From the NCBI RefSeq assembly GCF_000153225.1, contig NZ_CH724148.1, positions 1,235,438 to 1,299,437 of the forward strand: a stretch of 64,000 bases of DNA, given 5' to 3'. Each line of letters begins with the position of its first letter. The stretch's first letter is position 1. The translations under genes and the position numbers were made by a program. Positions 57,197 to 64,000 of the stretch are shown here, piece after piece. The DNA is from Polaribacter irgensii 23-P (GTDB taxonomy: Bacteria > Bacteroidota > Bacteroidia > Flavobacteriales > Flavobacteriaceae). The notes below the pieces were generated by a model, which ran no database searches, was not told the origin of the DNA, and was given only the letters and a program-made list of their open reading frames with translations.

Positions 57197-58798
57197 TTAT
57201 TTTTTTCCGATTAATGATATTAGTCCGTTTGAAAACGTTCCTCTCCAGTTTACGTGACTATGTCCTCCATTAAATTCGTTATAATCTACTTCATATCCTT
57301 TTATTTTTAAAATATCTCGTAATTCTCTATTCATTCCAAGCATCGATGCGCCTGCGTCATAAAGTCCAACATCCATATAAAATTTTATAGGTAATCGTTG
57401 ACTTTTTTTAAACTCTTTAATCAATTTTCCTTCGTCTTTTGGATATGTCCAATGGTTTTCATTTTTGGTTCCTTTTATCCAGTATGAACCAGATTGCGAA
57501 AGGACATTTCCAATAATATCAGAATTATTGAGAGCAATATAACTTGCAGCGAAACCACCTCTACTTGAACCTGCAACAATAACCTTATTTGATTTTGGAT
57601 GGATATTATAATTTGAGCGAGTCCAAGGAATCAGTTCTTTTGCAATAAAGTCAGAAAAACGGTCACTTAGCAAGTCCTTTTCTCTTTTACCCATATTCCA
57701 AACTAAAATTGAAACTGTTGGTGTGATTTTATTTTCGGCTGTTAAATTGTCAAGAATAGTTGGTGTTGGTATTCTTGCCCTTCTTCCAACTCTTCCACCA
57801 TAAGATTCTCCATCAAAAACAATTAATAAATTATGAGGTAGTTTTTCATTATAATTGGCAGGTGTGTGCACTGTAATTTTTCGTTTTTCATTCAAGAATG
57901 TACTTTTGAGAGAAATTTCTGAAACCTTACCTTTAGAAACCCCCTCTTTTTCAATAATATAAGGTTGTTTAGGTGCGTTTGGCATAACAACTAAGCCATC
58001 ATAAGAATGCACTACATGACGCATTTCAATTTCTCCATTTGGTCCTGCTTTATATAGTTTAAAAAAATTGAAACCGTAATTAAACCGGGCATCGTTTGCA
58101 ACCATTTGTGTAACAAAAAAGAGTTTTGTTTTTCCTAACCTTCGAAATCTTAACCCTAAAAAATCCCGACCTCCACTTTGCATGGCATATTCGGTATCTC
58201 CGTCAGGCACGCAAAAAAATGTAATTAGCATATCCGAATCGTTCCCTTTAATTGGCTCGATAATGTGTTTTTCTGCTTGTTTATTAATGAAATTATCAAT
58301 TGCATTTTTATCGTTTAATGAGGACTCCCATAAAGCATATAAAGTTTCAGTTGGAAGTTCCTTTTTAGCAACACGTTTAGCATTATTTTCTAATGATAAA
58401 ATCTTATCCACTTGTATAACATAGTTTCCTTTCTTGGCTTTTTTGTTAAGAGTGCGTACTACAAGTTTAAATTTCCCCGATATGGTAGCTGTAAAATCAA
58501 TGACTTCAATGCCATTTTCTCCATTGGGGCTGTCAAGTTGATTTATAAGTCTACCGTTAGGGCTGCGAATATCAATAACAAGATCAATTCCCATTTGATT
58601 AATTTGAGCTAATATTGACATCCCATTTTCCAAACTTACTGTATAAATATGTTCTTCCGATGCTGACAATATTTTTTTAAGTTTCATTCCTTCGAGTAAT
58701 TCTTGGTCTTTACCAAATGAATTAGCATACGTAATGTTTGTAATAAAAAAAACAGGAATTAAAAATGATAGTAGTGTGGTATTTTTCATGTACTTCAA
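57197..58798 (-). CDS. Exported esterase with N-terminal PPC-like domain (enterochelin esterase-like)
   Basis: The 533-residue protein has a signal peptide (about 1-25, ITYANS). A pre-peptidase-like beta domain (about 40-130) follows, then a linker with a beta-sandwich. The C-terminal alpha/beta-hydrolase domain (about 285-533) resembles Fes/IroE esterases. The catalytic triad is plausible: Ser412 in GSSRGG, Asp481 in GLYDAG and His513 in GGHSHVNW. The substrate may be a siderophore or another ester; this is inference. It is the second gene of cassette 2. Confidence 0.82.
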   Translation of the reverse strand: MKYMKNTTLLSFLIPVFFITNITYANSFGKDQELLEGMKLKKILSASEEHIYTVSLENGMSILAQINQMGIDLVIDIRSPNGRLINQLDSPNGENGIEVIDFTATISGKFKLVVRTLNKKAKKGNYVIQVDKILSLENNAKRVAKKELPTETLYALWESSLNDKNAIDNFINKQAEKHIIEPIKGNDSDMLITFFCVPDGDTEYAMQSGGRDFLGLRFRRLGKTKLFFVTQMVANDARFNYGFNFFKLYKAGPNGEIEMRHVVHSYDGLVVMPNAPKQPYIIEKEGVSKGKVSEISLKSTFLNEKRKITVHTPANYNEKLPHNLLIVFDGESYGGRVGRRARIPTPTILDNLTAENKITPTVSILVWNMGKREKDLLSDRFSDFIAKELIPWTRSNYNIHPKSNKVIVAGSSRGGFAASYIALNNSDIIGNVLSQSGSYWIKGTKNENHWTYPKDEGKLIKEFKKSQRLPIKFYMDVGLYDAGASMLGMNRELRDILKIKGYEVDYNEFNGGHSHVNWRGTFSNGLISLIGKK

Positions 58799-58830
58799 TT
58801 GTTTGTTGGTTGATTTGACTCGCGCACAAA

Positions 58831-58950
58831 GTGTTTGTATTTGGTTTTTTGAGTAGCTAAGCAGCTAATTTAATAAATAAAAACTGAGCAGAAAATCAAC
58901 GAGGATTTTCGTAAGCAAGCTCGAACTAGCAATAAATTATAAATGGTGTA
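58831..58950 (-). repeat. Cassette-boundary element C
   Basis: GTGTTTGTAT on the left, GCTAATTTAATAAATAAAA, central hairpin GAAAATC-AACGAG-GATTTTC (58891-58910), then CAATAAATTATAAATGGTGTA. The stem carries paired changes compared with B, D and E (AGTCC to AATC with GGACT to GATT). Confidence 0.8.
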
Positions 58951-58957
58951 AAGGGTA

Positions 58958-60037
58958 TTATTCCAGCTTCCCAATTAAGCCCCAACCATTTGCTTTGTCG
59001 ATAACAGCACAATGAAGTGTATTTTTACCTTTTTTTAAATTCAAATATAATTTGTTAGCATTAATATCTATGTGTCCTTGGTATTGTAAGCCTTTAGATC
59101 GAAATGCGTTGTTACCTCTAAAAAGTGCTACCCCATTTAAATAGACTATTATTTTATCACTATAATCGTATGAAAATAGCCTTACTTGATTGTTATTTGA
59201 TTCAATACTAGTTGAAGCCACAGCATAGACTTCTTTGTTTTTTTCGAAATTACCTGATGACCGCTTTTTAATAAATTTTGAGAATGGAAGTAAACCTGAA
59301 CTTTCAGTTGTAACAGTTGCGAATTTCTCTTTTGAAAAACTATTGAAACGTAATTCATCTTCACTAAATGGAAATGCTTTTGTAATATTCCATTGTGATA
59401 TAATGTTAGATTCTTTCTTATTTTTAGTTTCTTTATTCGTTTTGCTAGCAACCTCGTTACTCGTAAATCTAAAATTCGAAAACCTATTATTAAATAGCGC
59501 AAATAAGCCAATTTCTCCGTTATTGTCTGCCGTTCTAAGATTCTCTACCGTAAGCACCTTTGCATCATTAATAAAAACCTCAGTAGTATTATTGTTTACT
59601 TCAATACGTAAGTTATTCCAACCTTTATTTTTAAAAGTAACATTGGCTTGGTATTCTTTATATAATTGCCAAGTAAGCTCATCATCATAACTTGGCGAGT
59701 ATTGTATTGCATCAGCTTGGTTAGATTTATGAAGCCTCATATAGACTTCTTCCATAGTGTCTTGTTGTTTTCTAAAAATGATACCTGCAAAACTCCTATT
59801 TTTATTGGCGAATACATCAACCTCTATCGTTCCATTTGAGAATTTTTTGTTTTTCACAAAAGCTTTGCCATTTAGAAGAAGTGTTTCTCTATTGTCAAAT
59901 GTTTCAAAAGTAGAAGTTCCTTTGTGTATTTTCCAGTTTGAAGAATTCATAGGAATATCAGTGGCGTTATTTTGTGCAGATGATAATTGCAAGCTAAGTA
60001 GGGTGATAAAAAAATTGAAGCAGAATAAGTATTTCAT
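58958..60037 (-). CDS. Exported LamG-like beta-sandwich protein
   Basis: The 359-residue protein has a signal peptide ending SSAQ (about 21) and a concanavalin-like/LamG or DUF1080-type domain (about 25-195). It has WNNLRIEVNNNTTEVFIND and GEIGLFALFNNRFSNFRF near its end. After a Lys/Asn-rich linker, a second beta-domain (about 210-359) ends GWGLIGKLE. Such domains bind or act on carbohydrates, but no catalytic residues are evident. It shares cassette 3 with the disrupted AraC gene, which may have been its regulator. Confidence 0.78.
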   Translation of the reverse strand: MKYLFCFNFFITLLSLQLSSAQNNATDIPMNSSNWKIHKGTSTFETFDNRETLLLNGKAFVKNKKFSNGTIEVDVFANKNRSFAGIIFRKQQDTMEEVYMRLHKSNQADAIQYSPSYDDELTWQLYKEYQANVTFKNKGWNNLRIEVNNNTTEVFINDAKVLTVENLRTADNNGEIGLFALFNNRFSNFRFTSNEVASKTNKETKNKKESNIISQWNITKAFPFSEDELRFNSFSKEKFATVTTESSGLLPFSKFIKKRSSGNFEKNKEVYAVASTSIESNNNQVRLFSYDYSDKIIVYLNGVALFRGNNAFRSKGLQYQGHIDINANKLYLNLKKGKNTLHCAVIDKANGWGLIGKLE

Positions 60038-60116
60038 AGTATTTTCGATTTTTTAATATTTGCAAAGGTTGCTCTTCGTACTTGCAAAGAACATATCATT
60101 TTATAATAAATGACGA

Positions 60117-60974
60117 TCATTTTGGTAATTTACGATACATACTTGGGGTAGTATCCTAGAGCCTATTGAAAAAGCGTGTAAGATTATTGGCTTCACAAAA
60201 ATTTAGGACGTCTGCAATTTCAGAAATAGTTTTATTAGAATAACTTAATTCCATTTTAATTTCCTGCAGTAATCTAAAATGGATAATTTCTTTAGCAGTG
60301 TATCCAAAGTACGCTTTTGTAATCTTATTTAATTGCTGTCTGGAGGTGTTCAGAATTTTACAATACGCAGCTACAGAATGAAATTGCCGGATATGTAATT
60401 CTAATTTTTCTTTTAACCTGTAAGCAGTTCAACTTCCCTGGGTTTCTGGTGAAAGATTGTAATGTTTTGAGAGTAGCCTGTTTATTTTTGATAGATGGAA
60501 ATATAAAAGAGATCTAATAATATGAATGCTATTGTTTTGAAAATCATTTATTTCAGAGATGATTTCATTTAATATAAATTGAATTTTATCATATTCCCTC
60601 TTTGGTAGCTTTAAGTATTGCGGGTATTTTGAATTGTAAAAGTATTGAAGTCTATACACAAAGAGTTTGTCGTCAAAAAAATCAGATAAAAAATCATTTT
60701 GAAAAACAAGATGAAAGCCCTTAATATCTGAAAGGTCTATTTCATAGCTTTTTTTTTGGTGTGGTGAAATAAAAAATAGGGAGTGTTCTCCAATATTTAA
60801 TCTATCTCCATTTAACTCAAGATAACCTTTTGCTTTTTCAAAAATGAAAATTTCAAAAAAGTCATTAGTATGAAAGGAATTTTCAATAAATACAGTAGGA
60901 TTTGTTTCGAATTTATGCAAATCCATTAGAAGTTCAAATCCATATTTTTCTTTTTCAAAATGAAATGTGATCAA
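60117..60974 (-). pseudogene. AraC family regulator interrupted by two in-frame stops
   Basis: One reading frame runs from ATG 60974 to TGA at 60117-60119 with no frameshift. It is broken by TGA at 60429-60431 and TAG at 60156-60158. The N-terminal cupin-like sensor (about 1-170) is followed, past the first stop, by a helix-turn-helix with SRQQLNKITKAYFGYTAKE and ISEIADVLNFCEANNLTRFF. After the second stop comes DTTPSMYRKLPK, the usual AraC end. As read, the DNA-binding half is not made. The first open part alone gives 181 residues. Confidence 0.85.
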
Positions 60975-61016
60975 ATCTTAATTCTTTTTGTTTGTGGTTT
61001 CTTATATGATTTACAA

Positions 61017-61139
61017 TGTGTTTGTATAAGATTAGTGGCGTGTTTTAAGTACTATAGTTAGTAAATAAATTACAGATAAAAAGTCCGCGAGGACTTTCTT
61101 AAGTAGGCTAGAAGCAAGCAATGAATTATACACGGTGTT
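61017..61139 (-). repeat. Cassette-boundary element D
   Basis: GTGTTTGTATAAGATTAG on the left, GCGTGTTTTAAG, central hairpin AAAGTCC-GCGA-GGACTTT (61080-61097), and GCAATGAATTATACACGGTG on the right. The end joins GTTGTGT (61137-61143), which pairs with ACACAAC at 61633-61639, just before element E. Confidence 0.88.
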
Positions 61140-61150
61140 GTGTATAGTTT

Positions 61151-61579
61151 TTATTCTATTTTTTCAAAACCACTACCAATTCCGTCGTGATTATTGTCAG
61201 AAATATCAAGTTTATTAATTTCGTAAGTCTTAATTATTCCTCTTGTAACAATCCCTATGTATTGTTGGTTTTCAGGTAATTGAATAAATCTTTCCATTTC
61301 TCCAGAATAAATAGATTTTTTCATAATCAATTTATAAATCCCACTTGATATTTTAGTTCCGTTTTCGGTTACTGAATATTCATAGTTTCCGATTAAATTC
61401 AGATGAATTATTTTTCCAGTAGTTTCTGGTGTTTCATGAATATGTGCTGCAATTCCTCCATCAGTATTTGTCCAACTCCACTCTCCAATCAAGTCTGAAT
61501 TATTAATTTCAGTTGTATTATCGGAACTACAAGAAATAATTCCTAAAGTCAGAATAAATAAGTAAATCAAATTTTTCAT
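61151..61579 (-). CDS. Lipocalin-like lipoprotein in cassette 4
   Basis: The 142-residue protein has a lipoprotein signal with LGIISCSSDN (Cys17). A short beta-barrel-like domain follows, with LIGEWSWTNTDGG after the signal, as in lipocalin-like Bacteroidota lipoproteins. It is the only gene between elements D and E. Its stop lies 8 bases from element D and its start 54 bases from element E, so the cassette is compact. Function unknown. Confidence 0.75.
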   Translation of the reverse strand: MKNLIYLFILTLGIISCSSDNTTEINNSDLIGEWSWTNTDGGIAAHIHETPETTGKIIHLNLIGNYEYSVTENGTKISSGIYKLIMKKSIYSGEMERFIQLPENQQYIGIVTRGIIKTYEINKLDISDNNHDGIGSGFEKIE

Positions 61580-61639
61580 GATTTTATTTTTTTAATAGAT
61601 GTTCAAATTCCGATTTAGTTGCGTCAAATTACACACAAC

Positions 61640-61786
61640 TTGTTTGTATAAGGTTATTTGCGTGCTTTAAGCAACTAATTTAGCAACTAATTTAGCAACT
61701 AATTTAGCAAATAAAATAGTAACCAAGAAAGTCCGTGAGGACTTTCGTAGATAGGCGATAACTAGCAATTAATTTTATACGGTGTT
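61640..61786 (-). repeat. Cassette-boundary element E (with internal triplication)
   Basis: The longest copy. TTGTTTGTATAAGGTTA on the left is followed by three 12-bp units GCAACTAATTTA (61671-61706), where other copies have one. The central hairpin is GAAAGTCC-GTGA-GGACTTTC (61727-61746) and the right end is TTTTATACGGTGTTG. The triplication suggests slippage at a hairpin-forming site. Confidence 0.88.
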
Positions 61787-61845
61787 GCCTTTTAGTTGTT
61801 TTTGGCTTATTCTTTATTCAACGTTTTAATTTTCAATTCCACCTG

Positions 61846-62229
61846 TTAATTATCATTCTTTATTTGTTTTCCTTTGATAATAAATTTTTCTTTTAATGAT
61901 TCAATTACGAACACTAGTATTATTCCTAATGCCATTCCAATTGCATAATTATATTCAATTATTTCTTTTCCATTGAAATACCTTAAAATAAGTTCAATAA
62001 TTATATATCCAAACATGAACATAGAAAAAATAGGAGCTTTGATGTTTTCTCTGGAGAAAAATATAATTAATAGAAAGACTAATTGTGGTTGTAAACTTTG
62101 CTTAATAATCTTATAAAAATCAATATTATTTAGACTTCCTGTTATATCTTGTTTTGTATAATTACTTAAAATATAGTTTATTGATATTAAAATAATAAAC
62201 CCGGTTAAGCTGAAGTAGGTTTTTTTCAT
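61846..62229 (-). CDS. Small integral membrane protein in cassette 5
   Basis: The 127-residue protein has about four hydrophobic helices (near 7-25, 47-60, 65-85 and 92-112) and a short basic tail. It is the only gene between elements E and F. The cassette is bracketed by the exact 9-bp inverted repeat GTTGCCTTT/AAAGGCAAC. No family is recognised. Confidence 0.7.
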   Translation of the reverse strand: MKKTYFSLTGFIILISINYILSNYTKQDITGSLNNIDFYKIIKQSLQPQLVFLLIIFFSRENIKAPIFSMFMFGYIIIELILRYFNGKEIIEYNYAIGMALGIILVFVIESLKEKFIIKGKQIKNDN

Positions 62230-62292
62230 AAATCTTTTTCTTTTTTATTCAATTTTTATTCTTCTTTCTGTTTTTTACAATTAAAGGCAACG

Positions 62293-62413
62293 TTTGGTAT
62301 AAGATTAGTTAAGTGTTTTAAGCAACTAATTTAGTAAATACAAAACCAACTAAAAAATCCGCGAGGATTTTCGTGAGTAAGCGAGAACCAGCAATTAATT
62401 ATACACGATGTTC
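62293..62413 (-). repeat. Cassette-boundary element F
   Basis: GTTTGGTATAAGATTAG on the left, GTGTTTTAAGCAACTAATTT, central hairpin AAAATCC-GCGA-GGATTTT (62356-62373) and GCAATTAATTATACACGATG on the right. The hairpin is changed on both sides relative to D (AAAGTCC/GGACTTT to AAAATCC/GGATTTT), so pairing is kept. The end of the gene at 62399 lies inside this copy. Confidence 0.88.
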
Positions 62414-62821
62414 GCAAATGGTATTTTTTTCAGATGATAAATTTAATTCCGCTAGTATTCTATTTAATTCCACAAGTGATTTTTCGTCAATCAATTCCGT
62501 ATTAATTTTCAATTCTTTTGTTTCTGTTTTTAGAGTATAATCTCCAGCGAATTTTTTAATAGAATTTATGTCGTTTAATTCAATTTTTTTTCTAAATCCG
62601 TATAATGCATTTTTTCGAATCGTTCCGTTTTCAATTGTCAGATACTGATTGTTTAAATCATATAAATAATGTCCAAGATATAAAAACCCTGCAAGCAAAT
62701 AGCCATAATCAGTCCATCTTAAACTTTCATCTTCTAATAGACTGAAAATACCAAGTCCAATCCAAACAAATCCGAGTATTAAATTTACATAAAGTCTTTT
62801 TTTCTTAAATTTTATTTTCAT
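62399..62821 (-). CDS. Two-helix membrane protein with PH-like domain in cassette 6
   Basis: The 140-residue protein has two hydrophobic helices (about 10-28 and 40-55). A hydrophilic beta-rich part follows (LTIENGTIRKNALYGFRKK), like small bacterial PH-domain proteins. The last residues CEHRV and the stop are coded by repeat element F, so the element supplies the stop codon. Its start is 20 bases from the core at 62841-62849. Function unknown. Confidence 0.72.
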   Translation of the reverse strand: MKIKFKKKRLYVNLILGFVWIGLGIFSLLEDESLRWTDYGYLLAGFLYLGHYLYDLNNQYLTIENGTIRKNALYGFRKKIELNDINSIKKFAGDYTLKTETKELKINTELIDEKSLVELNRILAELNLSSEKNTICEHRV

Positions 62822-62849
62822 TACGAGTGTTTTTTTGCTTTTTGCTAAC

Positions 62850-62971
62850 GTGTTTGTATAAGATTAGTTGCGCGTTTTAAAGCACTAACTTAATAAATAA
62901 AACAACCCCTAGAGAGTCCGTATGGACTTTCGTTAATTGGCTAAAATCAGCAATTAATTATACACGGTGTT
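62850..62971 (-). repeat. Cassette-boundary element G (rightmost in window)
   Basis: GTGTTTGTATAAGATTAGTT on the left, GCGCGTTTTAAAGCACTAA, central hairpin GAGAGTCC-GTAT-GGACTTTC (62911-62931), GGCTAAAATCAGCAATTAAT, and TACACGGTGTTG at the end. The arms pair as TGTATAA with TTATACA, TTAGTTGC with GCAATTAA and TTTTA with TAAAA, leaving GA bulged on the left arm. Confidence 0.88.
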
Positions 62972-62979
62972 GCCATTAT

Positions 62980-64000
62980 TTATTTTTCAAATATCAAGTT
63001 TTCTAAGTATCTAACGGCAGATGCTATTAAGTTTTTACGATTCCTTGCCTTTTCATCAAAATTATTAAGAGAATCTTTGTTCAATTTTCTACCCTTTATA
63101 AAAACAGTTGTTGGGTTTTGCAATGCAGATAAGTCCAATAAAGGATTGTTATCTACTAATAGTAAGTTTGCAATTTTACCAACGTCAATGGTTCCCATAT
63201 TGTTCATAATCGAATGCGTTTTGGAAGCATTTATTGTAGCTGTTTTAAGCACTTCATAATTGGAAAGTCCTGCTTCTTTATAGAATGCAAGTTCTTGATG
63301 AATTGAAGATCCAGGAATAGTTACGCCTATTCCAGCATCTGTTCCGCAAATTAAAGTAACACCCTCTTTATGTAATTCTTTAATGATTTTTATGTGCAAA
63401 TTATGCTGATCCTTTATAGCCTTTACAATGGAAGAATCTCTTCTTTTAGTGTTGTACCACCTGTCAAACTGTGCTTTACTATCGACCTTTTTAATAAGAG
63501 GATTGATGAATTGCAACTGTTCTGATTCTAAAATATTATCATCAATAAGCATTTGATAGATGTTGTTGTAAACTGTTAAAGTTGGACTAAAACAAGTATG
63601 TTTTGATTTAGAGAAATCGTTAATTACTTCTTTTAACTTTAGTGTATCTGACAAGTTGTAATTTAAGGGTTGTTGAATAATGTCCTCTGCATGTTCTATT
63701 GATTTTATCTGCGGATTAAAATGATATGAATAGGGTACTTTTTGAGAAGGATGTGCTACAATATCCATATCAGAAATAATTGCTTGTTCAACTACAGCAT
63801 CGAAAATATCTTCAGTTAAACCATAGTAAGTTTTAATAAAATCGTAACCTCTTTTTTTGTGTGAAATTACTTTTTCTTTGGCATCGTTAGGACTTGTTAA
63901 TTGTAAATTATCATCTCCGATAAATTCTGGACCTGTTAGTTTAGGTCCTGTTGTAAAAAATATTGGTGAAATAATTTCGTCATTGTTTACATCTTCTTTA
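62980..64000 (-). CDS. Amidohydrolase family protein (5' part beyond right edge)
   Basis: The frame is open from base 64000 down to the stop at 62980, so at least 339 residues are visible. Metal-dependent amidohydrolase features are seen: VAHPSQ and IEHAED (His ligands of an imidazolonepropionase-like site), ICGTDAGIGV with the Asp, and the closing beta domain with GTIDVGKIANLLLVDNNPL. The N-terminal HxH motif and any signal peptide lie outside. The substrate is unknown. It is the gene after element G, and the stop is 4 bases from the GTTGCCA core at 62969-62975. Confidence 0.85.
   Translation of the reverse strand, partial: KEDVNNDEIISPIFFTTGPKLTGPEFIGDDNLQLTSPNDAKEKVISHKKRGYDFIKTYYGLTEDIFDAVVEQAIISDMDIVAHPSQKVPYSYHFNPQIKSIEHAEDIIQQPLNYNLSDTLKLKEVINDFSKSKHTCFSPTLTVYNNIYQMLIDDNILESEQLQFINPLIKKVDSKAQFDRWYNTKRRDSSIVKAIKDQHNLHIKIIKELHKEGVTLICGTDAGIGVTIPGSSIHQELAFYKEAGLSNYEVLKTATINASKTHSIMNNMGTIDVGKIANLLLVDNNPLLDLSALQNPTTVFIKGRKLNKDSLNNFDEKARNRKNLIASAVRYLENLIFEK

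Noticed and set aside
60117..60974. Stop-codon recoding (selenocysteine or pyrrolysine) in the AraC gene
   Set aside because: TGA and TAG both occur within the frame; no recoding hairpin is evident, and other genes nearby show ordinary decay with TAA as well.
55922..62971. CRISPR array suggested by repeated blocks
   Set aside because: The repeats are over 100 bp, imperfect, spaced by 0.5-2 kb, and the intervals carry genes. No cas genes are near.
55922..62971. Classical integron attC sites
   Set aside because: The core heptamers (for example GTTGCCT, GTTGTGT, GTTCGCA) do not fit GTTRRRY, and no intI gene is in the window. I keep the cassette idea but not the classical label.
55922..62971. 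Insertion sequences or MITE copies
   Set aside because: No transposase frame, no target duplications, one orientation for all copies, and cassette-specific ends that plain transposons would not produce.

Overview
The window looks like chromosomal DNA of a marine-type Flavobacteriaceae (Bacteroidota), perhaps close to Polaribacter or Tenacibaculum; the genus is inference. Grounds: AT-rich DNA, Bacteroidota promoters (TTG, about 19 nt, TAnnTTTG), a type IX secretion protein (PorT), GSCFA and HYC_CC_PP family proteins, a TamL-type BamA lipoprotein, and a type 3 prolyl-tRNA synthetase.

From 1 to about 54.8 kb the content is mostly housekeeping. It runs from an HYC_CC_PP fragment, a GAF protein and purH to the cell-shape operon mreB-mreC-mreD-mrdA-rodA (3.0-8.5 kb), rpsT/tRNA-Glu/proS, a repetitive lipoprotein with a FadL-like porin, an Nfu scaffold, ubiE-porT, a SpoU methyltransferase, tamL, fbaA and accD. 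Then follow two small beta-barrel paralogues, a badly decayed large outer-membrane gene (22.8-26.2 kb), a decayed ogt-like gene, TatD, a DEAD-box helicase, a histidine kinase/receiver pair, an OmpA lipoprotein, ApbE, map, gpmI, a long aromatic amino acid hydroxylase, alaS-GSCFA, an M23 peptidase with a MerR regulator, a decayed TPM-domain gene, XdhC with a MobA-like transferase, an aldo/keto reductase with SelO, msrB-msrA, der, era and the initiator tRNA-Met.

After the initiator tRNA and a decayed stretch of about 1 kb, the sequence changes character. From about 55.9 kb to the right edge there are seven related elements of about 110-150 bp, all in one orientation. They separate unrelated minus-strand genes: small membrane proteins, lipoproteins, an esterase, a LamG-like protein, a disrupted AraC regulator and an amidohydrolase. 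Each element folds into one long imperfect hairpin with a central GAAAGTCC/GGACTTTC stem that shows compensatory changes. Several genes are bracketed by a short cassette-specific inverted repeat starting with GTT and ending with AAC. This is the layout of an integron cassette array, but the core sites do not match the classical attC consensus and no integrase is in view. It is the most interesting part of the window.

Decay is a second theme. Four genes keep recognisable frames broken by stops, frameshifts or lost catalytic residues: the outer-membrane protein, ogt, the TPM-domain gene and AraC.
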